The notes: a model not told the origin generated them from the sequence alone. A stretch of 64,000 bases of DNA from Thiomicrorhabdus sp965602805 (GCA_965602805.1 CBFCZK010000001.1:473741-537740); one strand, 5' to 3'. Positions 26,500-36,037 are shown, counted from the first letter of the stretch. Program-made: numbers and translations.

Positions 26500-26910
26500 T
26501 TACGTTTTAAACTCCCCATCCACATAACACCAATGCCCATTCTCATCCCGAATAAAATAGCTCTTTTCATGCAATGTATCGCAGTCCAAGCCAGCTTGAT
26601 AACGGGCAGTAAATCGCACCCATCCCTGCTTATCTTTTACACGACCTTTTTTACAACCATTGATGGTTAAAGCCTTCCAAACCAGTCCACGCTCAAATTC
26701 AATCTCACCAGGCCTGGTAGAAGTATCCCAGGTTTCAAGTAGATACTCTTTTAAGTGCAAAGCGTATGCAGTATAGCGTGATCGCATCAGCTGTTCTGCA
26801 GTTTCTGGGTAAGTTTGGTACGTATGAAAAGGCAGACAACAGTGAGCATACTCTTGTTTGGAACCACAAAGGCAAGCGCTTGCATTGATGTCTTTAAGCA
26901 AAGTGGACAT
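26500..26910 (-). CDS. YchJ-like UPF0225 protein with SEC-C motif
   Basis: 136 residues. A SEC-C zinc motif is at the N-terminus (ACLCGSKQEYAHCC), followed by the NTF2-like YchJ domain (AEQLMRSRYTAYALHLKEYL, GWVRFTARYQ, HEKSYFIRDENGHWCYVDG). Function is unknown; the SEC-C motif binds zinc and may contact ribosomes or SecA-like partners. The start overlaps the end of the MATE exporter gene by 17 bases, so it is the second gene of that unit. The palindromic repeat at 26707-26718 encodes TRPG. Confidence 0.88.
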   Translation of the reverse strand: MSTLLKDINASACLCGSKQEYAHCCLPFHTYQTYPETAEQLMRSRYTAYALHLKEYLLETWDTSTRPGEIEFERGLVWKALTINGCKKGRVKDKQGWVRFTARYQAGLDCDTLHEKSYFIRDENGHWCYVDGEFKT

Positions 26911-28270
26911 AGAAAATCTTCTTCAAACGCATTGATAACAAGATTGCAGCCAACAATAAACCCAATACAATTCCCAGCCAGAAACCTTCAACTCCCATAG
27001 GTGCTACAATCCAATCCTTAAAGGCAAATACATAACCCAGCCCTAAACCAACCCCCCAATAGGTTACAAATGTAACCAACATGGTGACCTGAGTATCATG
27101 AAATCCTCTTAAAGCACCGGCAGAAGTGACCTGGATGGCATCAAAAACCTGATAAATGGCCGCAAAAATTAGCAATGACGTTGCAATTAAAACCACGGGA
27201 GTATCATCTGAGTAGAGTGCAACAATCTCAAACCTGAAAAAGTAGCTAATAACCGCTAATAAGATACCAATTAATAGTGCGATGCTAAAACCAATGATAA
27301 GACTGATGCGCACCTGTTCACGACTGTTTTTACCGAAACCATCCCCTACTCGCACCGTTAATGCCATCGCTAAACTTAACGGAACCATAAAGGCCATAGA
27401 TGTGAAGCTCAAGGCGATTTGATTGCCCGCAATGACTTCAGCCCCTAATGACGCAATAAACAAAACAATCATACTGAATAGGCTGACTTCAAATAACAGC
27501 GCTAGAGTATTCGGCACACCCAGAGCAAGTATTGGTCTGATGCCGGACTTCCATCTAGGGCGTAATAGAGCACTCAAGGCAATGGCCGGCCGGCAAAAAG
27601 GCCGAGTTAACTTAGCTTTAAAAACATAAAGAATACTGACTATAAACATTACCCACATTACAATCGTACTCGCTATGCCACAACCTGCCGCGCCTAATGG
27701 CTCAATAGGTCCGAAACCATAGATAAATATGGCATTGAGCGGAATATTTAAAAACAGTGCAAAAAAGCTAATCCACATAGTTGGGAGTGTTGTGCCCAAA
27801 CCTTCCCAGAAAAAGCGCAGGGCTTGATACAAGGCGATGCCCGGCAAACCGAAGGCGATGTAAAATAGATAGTCTTGCGTCAATTGGTAAATGGACTCAT
27901 TTAGGTCCAATAAATTTAAGACCCAGTCGAGATTCATCAAAACCCACAAACTGACAAAACCGAGAGGCAAAGAGAGCCAGAGCCCTTGATACAAAAACAG
28001 TGTGATTTTGTTAGGTTTGCTTTGACCATTCGCTTTAGCGACGAGCGGTGTAATGGCGAGAAGAATCCCGGTGGAGAACATAAAAACCGGTAGCATAATG
28101 CTTGAACCAAGCCCAATTGCGGCCAGGTCATTGGTGCCCATCCAGCCAGACATTAAGGTATCTACCACCCCTAATCCCGTTAGCGCCCATTGTGCCAATA
28201 GAATAGGCATCGCGAGCCTTAAAAGTAGCGACGTTTCACTTTTAAATTCAGACAGGCCACTACTTTTCAT
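26894..28270 (-). CDS. MATE-family efflux transporter, NorM-like
   Basis: 458 residues with twelve predicted membrane helices and the two repeated MATE halves (LLRLAMPILLAQWALTGLGV and VDTLMSGWMG in the first; ILALGVPNTLALLFEVSLFS in the second). NorM-type proteins export cationic drugs and dyes in exchange for Na+ or H+ across the inner membrane. The 3' end overlaps the YchJ-like gene by 17 bases. Length is typical. Confidence 0.88.
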   Translation of the reverse strand: MKSSGLSEFKSETSLLLRLAMPILLAQWALTGLGVVDTLMSGWMGTNDLAAIGLGSSIMLPVFMFSTGILLAITPLVAKANGQSKPNKITLFLYQGLWLSLPLGFVSLWVLMNLDWVLNLLDLNESIYQLTQDYLFYIAFGLPGIALYQALRFFWEGLGTTLPTMWISFFALFLNIPLNAIFIYGFGPIEPLGAAGCGIASTIVMWVMFIVSILYVFKAKLTRPFCRPAIALSALLRPRWKSGIRPILALGVPNTLALLFEVSLFSMIVLFIASLGAEVIAGNQIALSFTSMAFMVPLSLAMALTVRVGDGFGKNSREQVRISLIIGFSIALLIGILLAVISYFFRFEIVALYSDDTPVVLIATSLLIFAAIYQVFDAIQVTSAGALRGFHDTQVTMLVTFVTYWGVGLGLGYVFAFKDWIVAPMGVEGFWLGIVLGLLLAAILLSMRLKKIFYVHFA

Positions 28271-28294
28271 AGTGATGTATCGGTGAGTAAAACG

Positions 28295-28720
28295 CTATTT
28301 GAATTCATCAGACTCTTTGGGCTTGGATTTTGATGAATCTACTTCTGACTGTGAATCCTCTTTAGTCCAGTACTCCGAACCATGCTTCTCTTCCAGTGCA
28401 TGGATATTATCTTCTTCAAGTTGCTCCTGTACAATATCCACCTCAGGCTCTGCCGGGACGATCGCTTGTGGTAATGCGATAATAATGAGTATTTTGCAGG
28501 TCCAATAAATGGTGGCGTAAATCACGACCCCCATCATTAGCACTAAAGGTAAGCCAAACACTAGATCAACAATCAAAGCTTCGCCGCTCATTACCTTGCC
28601 GACCAGGGATTTCTCGATAATACTGAAGTATAACCAACCAATCACACCAAAAAGACTTAATAAGATGACATAGCGATTTAAACTTGGATGAATATGTGAA
28701 TTTCTAAATAAGCAGAACAT
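28295..28720 (-). CDS. Uncharacterised two-helix membrane protein
   Basis: 141 residues from the ATG at 28720, which follows a CAGAG-A-rich ribosome binding region; a longer start at 28771 adds 17 residues. Two hydrophobic helices (YVILLSLFGVIGWLYFSII and LVFGLPLVLMMGVVIYATIYW) are followed by a third short one and a strongly acidic, Ser/Lys-rich tail of about 55 residues (QEQLEEDNIHALEEKHG and following). I do not recognise the family. Confidence 0.6.
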   Translation of the reverse strand: MFCLFRNSHIHPSLNRYVILLSLFGVIGWLYFSIIEKSLVGKVMSGEALIVDLVFGLPLVLMMGVVIYATIYWTCKILIIIALPQAIVPAEPEVDIVQEQLEEDNIHALEEKHGSEYWTKEDSQSEVDSSKSKPKESDEFK

Positions 28721-28826
28721 AATTTTTTTTCTCTGAATAAGTTTATTGTGTAACGTGCGCGAAATTCTCAAGAGTTTAGCTCAGATAAAGTGAGTAAAGC
28801 CGCATGCTGTAGTGAATAAATGTTGG

Positions 28827-29504
28827 TTAATCGATTGGGTACTTGGCTAACTTCTGAAAAAATAGCCATTGCAGTGCAATATAAGTACTGGCGACATTAA
28901 GCTCGGCATTTAATAACATCCGTTTGGCATCCTTAAAATCTAGTTTAACGACCCGAATATCTTCATGATCGCTCGCTAAGCCAGCAAACTCGCTGACCTC
29001 GTTCGCGCAAATATCGGCGGCATATAAATGCAAAATTTCATCACAACCGCCTGGGCTCGGATAGAACTGGCAGATATACTCCAGTTCAGAGACGTCAATG
29101 CCCGCCTCCTCTCGGGACTCTCGAATCCCTGCATCAACGGCTGTTTCGCCTGTATCAATCATGCCAGCGACAGGTTCAAGTAACCAGGCCTGGCCAGGTT
29201 GGTTTAAGTTTTGTGCATGCTGTAAAGCACCAGGACGACATTGTTCAACCAAAACAATTTGTTTTAAGCTTAAGTCATAAAGTAAAACCACGACAGCCTC
29301 TCCACGACAAAACAACTCCCGTTGAATCTCGGGCGAGCAACCACCTTGAAATAAAGAGTGTTTAAAAAGCAAAGACTGGACTTTGAAAAAACCTTGAAAC
29401 TCAGTCTTAACAGATTGAAGTTGCAAGGTTTTTCTCGACAATCTGTTATCTCTCATTGGTGAGTCAGTTTGCGAGGCATTGGGTAATTGGTTATTGGATG
29501 ACAT
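28827..29504 (-). CDS. nudF: Nudix hydrolase, ADP-ribose pyrophosphatase-like
   Basis: 225 residues from ATG 29504; a TTG start at 29525 is in frame but overlaps the end of alr. The Nudix box reads GMIDTGETAVDAGIRESREE followed by AGI, an exact G-x5-E-x7-REUxEExGU match. SPGGCDEILHLYAADI downstream is typical of NudF/ADP-ribose pyrophosphatases, which cleave ADP-ribose to AMP and ribose 5-phosphate. It follows alr closely. The copy of the palindromic repeat at 29183-29194 encodes QAWLL just before the Nudix box. Confidence 0.87.
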   Translation of the reverse strand: MSSNNQLPNASQTDSPMRDNRLSRKTLQLQSVKTEFQGFFKVQSLLFKHSLFQGGCSPEIQRELFCRGEAVVVLLYDLSLKQIVLVEQCRPGALQHAQNLNQPGQAWLLEPVAGMIDTGETAVDAGIRESREEAGIDVSELEYICQFYPSPGGCDEILHLYAADICANEVSEFAGLASDHEDIRVVKLDFKDAKRMLLNAELNVASTYIALQWLFFQKLAKYPID

Positions 29505-29511
29505 GGGCTTT

Positions 29512-30594
29512 CTACTGTATTTCAATCATAGGAACACGCTGTGTAATACCGCACAACAATTCATAACTAATCGTTCCAGCCCATTGCGCTACCTCATCGA
29601 CACTTAAAGCGTCACCCCACAGTACAGCAGTACTGCCGATTTCGACTGAATCAATATAATCGGTTATATCAACGGTTATCATATCCATTGAAACTCGTCC
29701 AACCAATGGAACACGATAGCCTTTGATTAAAACAGGGGTGCCATGACGTGCGTGACGTGGATAACCGTCTCCATAACCAATTGCAATCACAGCAATGACC
29801 GAATCACGCTGTGCAGTCCAGCTATTACCATAGCCGACATATTCACCCGTTTTAACTTCATTTATGGCGATAACTTTTGATTCCAACTGCATCACCGCTT
29901 TAAGCTTGAGTACAGAGCCTTCTCGTGAACCAGCACCATAGAGCATAATGCCGGGGCGTATCCAGTCAAAACTTTTATTGACGAAGTGCTGAACGCCAGC
30001 AGAGTTAAGCAAGCTTTTTGGCAGATTGTAAGCCGTGCTGACCTGCTCAAATGTCGTAATTTGTTGCTGTGTAAAGCTGAGTGCGTCTGAATTGTCTTCG
30101 TCTGCCGATGCTAGATGGGACATCAAATGGAGGTGAAACGTGTTTGGACTCGCTTCGAGCTTGTGAATAATAGAATCAACTTCGTCAGGTTTAAACCCTA
30201 AACGGTGCATTCCAGTATCTATTTTGATCCAGACATTGATACCAAATGGGGCTTGAAACTCGAGCAGCCACTCTAACTGGTAGTGGGAGTGGACAACCAA
30301 ATCAAGATGATTTTGAATGATTAAGGGTAGTTCGGCTTTAGAAAAAAGACCTTCAAGCAGTAAAATGCGGTGTAAAAACCCTTTTTGACGTAATATCAAT
30401 GCTTCATCGATTGAAGCAACACCAAAACCATCCGCATGGCTAAATTGCTGGGCGACTCGACTGATGCCATGCCCATAACCATTCGCTTTAATGACGGCCA
30501 ACACCTTACTATTTGGAGCAAGCATTTTGGCAATGGTTAGGTTATGACTTAATGCGGGTAAATTAAGATAAGCTTTAGCGGGACGATAAAACAT
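29512..30594 (-). CDS. alr: Alanine racemase
   Basis: 360 residues. The PLP lysine is in VLAVIKANGYGHGISRVA near residue 35, and the second catalytic residue, a tyrosine, is in MLYGAGSREG / YVGYGNSW. It interconverts L- and D-alanine for peptidoglycan. It lies after dnaB in the rpsF-rpsR-DUF2232-rplI-dnaB-alr order common in gammaproteobacteria. Confidence 0.95.
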   Translation of the reverse strand: MFYRPAKAYLNLPALSHNLTIAKMLAPNSKVLAVIKANGYGHGISRVAQQFSHADGFGVASIDEALILRQKGFLHRILLLEGLFSKAELPLIIQNHLDLVVHSHYQLEWLLEFQAPFGINVWIKIDTGMHRLGFKPDEVDSIIHKLEASPNTFHLHLMSHLASADEDNSDALSFTQQQITTFEQVSTAYNLPKSLLNSAGVQHFVNKSFDWIRPGIMLYGAGSREGSVLKLKAVMQLESKVIAINEVKTGEYVGYGNSWTAQRDSVIAVIAIGYGDGYPRHARHGTPVLIKGYRVPLVGRVSMDMITVDITDYIDSVEIGSTAVLWGDALSVDEVAQWAGTISYELLCGITQRVPMIEIQ

Positions 30595-30669
30595 TTACAA
30601 ATTTGCTCCAATCGTCAGTTGCAAAGATAGAAAACAAACCGTCATCCTAAACGTCCTGCCACTAACATC

Positions 30670-32124
30670 TTAATAATGCCCTTCAGTCACCGCAAAGGCC
30701 GCGTGATTTTCAAAACGTGTGTATTCACCAATAAAGGTAAGTCGAACGGTGCCTAAAGAACCATTACGGTGTTTACCGATAATAATTTCTGCCGTACCTT
30801 TATCTTCAGTATCTGGGTTATAGACCTCATCACGATAAATGAAAACGATGATATCCGCATCCTGCTCAATCGCGCCTGATTCACGTAAATCCGACATGAT
30901 CGGACGTTTGTTAGGACGTTGCTCTAAACTTCGGTTTAACTGAGAGAGTGCAATGACTGGAATATTAAGTTCCTTCGCTAACGCCTTGAGACCACGTGAG
31001 ATTTCAGAGATTTCATTGACACGGTTTTCAGAATTGGCTGAACCACGCATTAACTGTATATAATCGATCACAATCAAACCTAAACCCGTCACCATCGCTT
31101 TAGCTTCTGCTTCTTCATGCCCTGCTTCAAGCGCTTCTTTTAACTGTTGCTCACGTACATCTTTATCAATACGTCTTGCTCTCGCTCTGAGTTCAGTAAT
31201 CATAAGTGCAGGCGTATCATCAATAAACACTTTGGCTTGAGACAGGAGATTGATGGCTTTATTAAGTTTTGGCCAATCATCCTGAGCTAACTTACCGGTA
31301 CGCATACGACCGGCGTCAATACGCCCGATTGAACTAATCATACGCATGGCAAGAGATTCACCAGGCATCTCCATACTGAATACAGCTACAGGCGTATTGT
31401 TTTTAGTCGCTATATTCTCAGCAAGGTTCATTGAGAAAGTGGTCTTACCCATCGAAGGTCGACCAGCAACAATAATTAAATCTGCTTTTTGTAAACCAGC
31501 CGTAATTTCATCAAATTCTGTTAAGTGTGTCTCTTGGCCTGTAATGGTGCCTTCAGAGTTAAACAACTCATCGATTTTATTAATGGCTGCTTCTAGCAAT
31601 ACATCCATCGATTTGTACTGGCGCTCTTTACCTTCACCATGTTCGGCAATCGAGTTAATCTTAGCTTCTGCAATATCGAGAATTTCTCGAACATCACGGC
31701 CCTGAGGAAAGTAAGCACTTTCAGAAACATCATTACTGGCTTGAATCAACCCGCGTAAGATGCCTTTATCTCTGACCAATTGCGCGTAATACAAAATATT
31801 TGCAGAACCTGGTGTATTTTTAACCAGATCCGCTAGATAAGCGCGTTCTCCTGCAAGCTCCAGCTGACCTACTGAATCGAGATACGCCACGCAAGCGACT
31901 AAATCAAAAGGCTTGTTATTACGACTCAAAGCCGTCAAAGCAGAATAAATAGCTTGATGCTGCTTCGTATAAAAATCATTTTCATTTACAAGCGCACTGA
32001 CATCATCATAGGCACCGTTAGACAGCATCAGCCCACCTAAGACAGATTGTTCGGCCTCATTGGAATGCGGGGGAACTTTAAATAGTTCTTCTGATTTAGC
32101 TAACTTGGTTGATTTATGATTCAT
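30670..32124 (-). CDS. dnaB: Replicative DNA helicase DnaB
   Basis: 484 residues. N-terminal primase-binding domain (PPHSNEAEQSVLGGLMLSN), then the RecA-like helicase with Walker A GRPSMGKTTFSMNLA, Walker B LIVIDYIQLM, and conserved ISRGLKALAKELNIPVIALS with RSGAIEQDADII. It forms the hexameric ring that unwinds the fork. Length is normal and no intein is present. It is preceded by the rplI terminator region, so it probably has its own promoter within 32125-32326. Confidence 0.97.
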   Translation of the reverse strand: MNHKSTKLAKSEELFKVPPHSNEAEQSVLGGLMLSNGAYDDVSALVNENDFYTKQHQAIYSALTALSRNNKPFDLVACVAYLDSVGQLELAGERAYLADLVKNTPGSANILYYAQLVRDKGILRGLIQASNDVSESAYFPQGRDVREILDIAEAKINSIAEHGEGKERQYKSMDVLLEAAINKIDELFNSEGTITGQETHLTEFDEITAGLQKADLIIVAGRPSMGKTTFSMNLAENIATKNNTPVAVFSMEMPGESLAMRMISSIGRIDAGRMRTGKLAQDDWPKLNKAINLLSQAKVFIDDTPALMITELRARARRIDKDVREQQLKEALEAGHEEAEAKAMVTGLGLIVIDYIQLMRGSANSENRVNEISEISRGLKALAKELNIPVIALSQLNRSLEQRPNKRPIMSDLRESGAIEQDADIIVFIYRDEVYNPDTEDKGTAEIIIGKHRNGSLGTVRLTFIGEYTRFENHAAFAVTEGHY

Positions 32125-32326
32125 AGACTAACAGTACGTTTTTAACTCAAAAAATGAAGACTCATTATACCGTCAAGAATGGGAGGGTGACTTTAAATAT
32201 TCAAGTCATTTTAACTGAAAGTCGCTAGATATTTAAAGGTACAAGCAAAGCTCTAAATAAGGGGTTAAAATAGATTTGAAACAGGAGTAAAAATAAAATC
32301 AATGCAAAGGATGACGGATTTTGGGC

Positions 32327-32368
32327 AAAAAAAAACGAGGGCATTCAAAGAATGAACCTCGTTTTTTT
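32327..32368 (-). terminator. rplI: Rho-independent terminator after rplI
   Basis: CGAGG and CATTC (32336-32346) pair with GAATG and CCTCG (32350-32361) with a small asymmetric bulge. On the minus strand the hairpin is followed by nine T; the opposite strand has seven T. Confidence 0.9.
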
Positions 32369-32384
32369 AAACAATCTAGAGAAA

Positions 32385-32837
32385 TTACTCTTCGATTGCT
32401 TTGATCTCAACTGTAATTGAAGCAACCACATCAGAATGTAGTTGAATATCAATTTCATAAGTACCGATATGACGCAATACACCTTCAGGCATACGCACAT
32501 CACGGCGCTCAATTTCGAAACCAGAAGCCTTAAGGGCGTCAGCGATATCTTGAGTACCAACAGAACCGAATAACTTACCTTCGTCTCCACAAGTTGATTC
32601 AATAGTAACCACTTGGCCATTTAAGTTTTCGTAAACACCTTGTGCTACGGCTAATTCAGCAGCTGCCGCTTTCTCAAGCTCAGCGCGGATTTCCGCAAAT
32701 GCTGCAACGTTTTCTTTAGTTGCTGCCTTTGCTTTACCCTGAGGAATCAAAAAGTTACGAGCGTAACCAGACTTAACTGATACTTCATCGCCTAAAGATC
32801 CTAGGTTTTGTACTTTTTCAAGCAGAATAACATTCAT
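32385..32837 (-). CDS. rplI: 50S ribosomal protein L9
   Basis: 150 residues with the L9 signature GDEVSVKSGYARNFLIPQGKA. L9 binds domain V of 23S rRNA at the base of the L1 stalk. It is the last gene of the rpsF-rpsR-DUF2232-rplI unit, starts 11 bases after the DUF2232 gene, and is followed by a strong terminator. Confidence 0.97.
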   Translation of the reverse strand: MNVILLEKVQNLGSLGDEVSVKSGYARNFLIPQGKAKAATKENVAAFAEIRAELEKAAAAELAVAQGVYENLNGQVVTIESTCGDEGKLFGSVGTQDIADALKASGFEIERRDVRMPEGVLRHIGTYEIDIQLHSDVVASITVEIKAIEE

Positions 32838-32848
32838 AGCTTAAACCT

Positions 32849-33745
32849 CTATAATTCTTCTTTTTCCCAACGGTTTCGAAAGTCTACCCAAGTATCTACT
32901 AAACCGATGGTTGCTAATATCAACATCGTTTGAGGAAATAAAAATAACAGGAGATAAAGCCCCACCAACCAAGCGGTATGTAACCGCTTAATTGCAACAG
33001 TTTGATGTGCAATGGCAATGCCTTGAAACATCAAACCGACAATAATAATACCTGATAAATCATAAACCAAGCCAGCTGACTGACCGGAAACCAATCCTAG
33101 CACGGCAAGTAAAATTGCAGCGTAAGCAGTTGATTTAGGGAGCTTTAATTGATAAAAATCAACTTTAAACTGTCCAGGGTTGTATAACTCACTTTGCCAC
33201 CAGCGTCCAACGGTTAAGATTGAAAACCAGAGTATTACGGCTAAAACCGCTAATAACATGGTTACCATCTTGGCCATTTCATCGACGACATCAGATTGAT
33301 AAACAATCTCTGCAGCCTCTAAAATTGGAACAGCGTGTTGGTTAAATAAAGCTAACCACCATTCAGCTGGACTAGGAATCATTAGATGAAATCCAAGGAT
33401 ACCTAATCCAGTCATAATCATTGCTGCTTGAAGTGCTGAGGCTAATGAATTCGTTTGTCGCAAGACAACACTCATTAACCATACGGGTAACATGTACTCA
33501 ATAACTGAAATAATCGCAGGCCAATAAGCCCCAGAAATCATAACAGTCAATAACACATGACTCGTAACACCCCAAACAAGGGTCTTAAAACCTTCAGCAA
33601 CCGAAACTCTCAAAGTTACTAAGGCGATAATTGCACCAACTAAAATACCAAGTGGTGCAATCCATACACTGAGTGCAGCGAATAAACAAACCGCGATGAT
33701 TGCCTGAAAAGGCCCTTTCATTGAGTATTTGGCTATTGCTAACAT
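32849..33745 (-). CDS. DUF2232 membrane protein
   Basis: 298 residues with about eight hydrophobic helices and a short basic and acidic tail (RNRWEKEEL). The DUF2232 family is regularly encoded between rpsR and rplI in gammaproteobacteria, which supports the assignment. Its function is unknown; the fold is related to S-component or YybS-like proteins. The gap to rpsR is 34 bases. Confidence 0.82.
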   Translation of the reverse strand: MLAIAKYSMKGPFQAIIAVCLFAALSVWIAPLGILVGAIIALVTLRVSVAEGFKTLVWGVTSHVLLTVMISGAYWPAIISVIEYMLPVWLMSVVLRQTNSLASALQAAMIMTGLGILGFHLMIPSPAEWWLALFNQHAVPILEAAEIVYQSDVVDEMAKMVTMLLAVLAVILWFSILTVGRWWQSELYNPGQFKVDFYQLKLPKSTAYAAILLAVLGLVSGQSAGLVYDLSGIIIVGLMFQGIAIAHQTVAIKRLHTAWLVGLYLLLFLFPQTMLILATIGLVDTWVDFRNRWEKEEL

Positions 33746-33779
33746 TCAGTACCTGTTAATTTAACTAATCTTCAAATTT

Positions 33780-34007
33780 CTATTTATGTTGATCAGTATA
33801 TGGCAATAAAGCAATATAACGCGCACGTTTGATTGCAGTCGCCAATTGACGCTGATACCTAGCGCTTGTTCCTGTAATACGGCTAGGAACAATTTTTCCT
33901 GTTTCCGTAATATAAGATCTCAAGGTATCTAGGTCTTTATAGTCAATTTGTTTTACGCCATCAGCTGTAAAACGACAGAATTTCTTTCTTCCAAATCCTC
34001 TAGACAT
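33780..34007 (-). CDS. rpsR: 30S ribosomal protein S18
   Basis: 75 residues from ATG 34007, with AAGGAG seven bases upstream; this is the normal S18 start (MSRGFGRKKFCRF). The signature DYKDLDTLRSYITETGKIVP and RITGTSARYQRQLATAIKRA is complete. S18 pairs with S6 on the platform of the 30S subunit. It overlaps the end of rpsF by eight bases (ATGTCTAG), so the two are coupled. Confidence 0.97.
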   Translation of the reverse strand: MSRGFGRKKFCRFTADGVKQIDYKDLDTLRSYITETGKIVPSRITGTSARYQRQLATAIKRARYIALLPYTDQHK

Positions 34008-34413
34008 TTTGCTCTCCTTGTCCGCGGGAATCATTCGAGCGAGGTGCTGGACGTGTATCTTGACGTGTGTCACGACGCTTGTCAGTCTTCTCATCTTTCT
34101 TACCTGCCATTACTGAAGGCTCAGTAAGTGCAGTTTTTTGCTTAACGACGATGCTACGTAAAATGGCATCGTTGTAAAAGAAAGCATTCTCTAATTCATC
34201 AAGTGCTACTTGATTACATTCGATATTCATCATAATGTAATGGGCTTTGTGTACCTTATTGATAACGTACGCAAGTTGGCGACGTCCCCAGTCTTCTAAA
34301 CGGTGAATTGAACCACCAGACTGTTCGATAAGGGCGCGGTAACGCTCTAGCATTGCAGGAACCTGTTCAGATTGATCAGGGTGCACTAGAAATACGACTT
34401 CATAATGACGCAT
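34000..34413 (-). CDS. rpsF: 30S ribosomal protein S6
   Basis: 137 residues. MRHYEVVFLVHPDQSEQVPA and DWGRRQLAYVINKVHKAHYI are typical. The C-terminal extension is long and charged (GKKDEKTDKRRDTRQDTRPA and following), as in several proteobacteria where RimK adds glutamates. It is the first gene of the ribosomal unit, with a good AAGGAG ribosome binding site. Confidence 0.96.
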   Translation of the reverse strand: MRHYEVVFLVHPDQSEQVPAMLERYRALIEQSGGSIHRLEDWGRRQLAYVINKVHKAHYIMMNIECNQVALDELENAFFYNDAILRSIVVKQKTALTEPSVMAGKKDEKTDKRRDTRQDTRPAPRSNDSRGQGEQNV

Positions 34414-34508
34414 TAATTTCTCCTTATGGATAATAAAAAGTTTCCTGACACTCTCGTAAGAGAACAGTGAAACAAGGATTTTTCAGACACACTGCCTGAA
34501 AGGCGCGA

Positions 34509-34537
34509 ATTATAAACGATATTGATAGTTGTTACAA
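34509..34537 (-). promoter_or_regulatory. rpsF: Probable promoter of the rpsF unit
   Basis: On the minus strand TTGTAA (plus 34532-34537) and a perfect TATAAT (plus 34509-34514) are 17 bases apart, about 95 bases before the rpsF start. This leaves a leader that could carry S6:S18 autoregulation; I could not identify the conserved binding motif. Confidence 0.6.
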
Positions 34538-34567
34538 GGACTTATCCAGGCAAGTTTCACAAGAAAC

Positions 34568-35302
34568 CTAATCTAGACTGCTATTGATATCCTTAAGAAC
34601 CTGCAAAGGACATTTGGACTGCGTGATTGGACGGCCTACCACGAGATAGCTTGCACCTGAATCCATCGCCTGCCGTGGTGTCATAATGCGTTTCTGGTCA
34701 TTAACATCACTGCCCACAGGGCGTATTCCTGGGGTTACCAGGCAAAATCCAGGACCCAAATTTCTGCGCAATAACTTCGCTTCTTGTGCAGAACACACCA
34801 CCCCATCAAGACCTGAAGACTGAGCCAGCTTAGCCAATCTAAGAACATTATCTTTAGGTGAGCCTTGAAGACCTATTTCAACCAAATCAGATTGCTCCAT
34901 GCTCGTTAACACTGTTACAGCAATCAACAGAGGTCTTTTCTCGAACCCACTTAAGGCTTCTTGGGCTGCTTGCATCATCTTGCGGCCACCTAAAGCGTGC
35001 ACATTAACCATCCACACACCCAAGCGTGCAGCTGCCTGCACAGCCTTAGCAACGGTATTAGGAATGTCATGGTATTTGAGGTCCAAAAAAACATCGAAGC
35101 CCTTGGCGATCAACGTTGCTACAAAATCAGGCCCTGCGACAGCAAATAGTTCCTTGCCTACTTTTAAACGACACTCTTCCGGGCGTAAACTGTCAACAAA
35201 ACTTAATGCAGAGACGGCATCAGCAAAATCTAACGCGACTAATACCTTAGGGTCTATCAAAGAAATTGGTGGCTGGCTATTTTGTAAATCATTTTGACTC
35301 AT
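34568..35302 (-). CDS. pyrF: Orotidine 5'-phosphate decarboxylase
   Basis: 244 residues. Active-site residues are in VLVALDF, the LKVGKE strand, and DLKYHDIPNTV (the Lys-Asp pair). It makes UMP, the last step of pyrimidine synthesis. It follows lapA with an eight-base gap, as in other gammaproteobacteria (ihfB-lapA-lapB-pyrF), but lapB is absent here. Confidence 0.95.
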   Translation of the reverse strand: MSQNDLQNSQPPISLIDPKVLVALDFADAVSALSFVDSLRPEECRLKVGKELFAVAGPDFVATLIAKGFDVFLDLKYHDIPNTVAKAVQAAARLGVWMVNVHALGGRKMMQAAQEALSGFEKRPLLIAVTVLTSMEQSDLVEIGLQGSPKDNVLRLAKLAQSSGLDGVVCSAQEAKLLRRNLGPGFCLVTPGIRPVGSDVNDQKRIMTPRQAMDSGASYLVVGRPITQSKCPLQVLKDINSSLD

Positions 35303-35310
35303 AAAAGACT

Positions 35311-35646
35311 CTACTTTTCTATTTTTAACAATACGTTATCAGGATTTTTTAATGTTTCATTAATATTAACCTGATCTTTTTTAAGTTGAATTATTTGACT
35401 GGACTGCTTTTGATTAACCTTAATCTGCTTGCGTAAACGCCACTGAAGCTGCGCAACTTGAACAAGAATGATGCCTGCACCTACGAGTACGCCGAAAATA
35501 AGCACGCTGGCCAAAACAAGACTTAAAGGTAAGGTCGGTCGAATCAAGAAGAGGTCTAGAGTGACAGGCGTTGGATTGAGAACACCTAAAGCCATCCCCG
35601 TTCCAAGAATAATTAATGTCAGCGTAATTGAAATGAGTTTAAACAT
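35311..35646 (-). CDS. lapA: LapA (DUF1049) inner-membrane protein
   Basis: 111 residues (113 from an ATG two codons earlier). Two membrane helices (about 1-20 and 38-65) with the family pattern VLNPTPVTLDLFLI and a coiled-coil C-terminal tail (LKKDQVNINETLKNPDN). LapA works with LapB in control of lipopolysaccharide synthesis through LpxC. Its partner lapB is not between it and pyrF, which is unusual. Confidence 0.82.
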   Translation of the reverse strand: MFKLISITLTLIILGTGMALGVLNPTPVTLDLFLIRPTLPLSLVLASVLIFGVLVGAGIILVQVAQLQWRLRKQIKVNQKQSSQIIQLKKDQVNINETLKNPDNVLLKIEK

Positions 35647-35690
35647 AAGCAATATCTCTCTATGCTAGGAATAGAGGGATTATAGAGGAA

Positions 35691-35727
35691 TAAAAAAAAA
35701 GGGGCTACTTATGTAGCCCCTTTTTTT
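35691..35727. terminator. ihfB: Bidirectional terminator between ihfB and lapA
   Basis: GGGGCTAC (35701-35708) pairs with GTAGCCCC (35713-35720) around TTAT. Nine A precede and seven T follow, so it works on both strands; it lies just after the ihfB stop on the minus strand. Confidence 0.93.
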
Positions 35728-35731
35728 GGGA

Positions 35732-36037
35732 TTAAACTAGAATGTCCGTTGTCTCTTTAGAAGAGTCAACTCGCTCTCTTAGAGACTTACCTGGTTTAAA
35801 GTGCGGAACGCGCTTATCAGATAATTCAACCGTTTCCCCAGTCTTGGGGTTACGACCTACTCTAGCTTTCCTATGATGGAGACTAAAACTCCCAAAACCA
35901 CGAATTTCAATTCGCTCGCCTTCGGATAAGGTATCTATCATAGAATCCACAATTTGATTCACTGCAATCTCAACATCTTTTTGAGAAAATTGAGTTTGTT
36001 TTCTTGCAATGAGTTCGATGATTTCTGACTTAGTCAC
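35732..36037 (-). CDS. ihfB: Integration host factor subunit beta
   Basis: 101 residues of the HU/IHF family: MTKSEIIELIARKQTQFSQK, then IEIRGFGSFSLHHRKARVGR with the DNA-intercalating proline region GRNPKTGE. IHF bends DNA sharply in recombination, replication and sigma-54 promoters. It follows rpsA as in E. coli. A strong terminator follows its stop. Confidence 0.96.
   Translation of the reverse strand: MTKSEIIELIARKQTQFSQKDVEIAVNQIVDSMIDTLSEGERIEIRGFGSFSLHHRKARVGRNPKTGETVELSDKRVPHFKPGKSLRERVDSSKETTDILV

Noticed and set aside
26890..26915. Frameshift between the YchJ-like gene and the MATE gene.
   Set aside because: Both proteins are complete; the 17-base overlap is an ordinary operon overlap.
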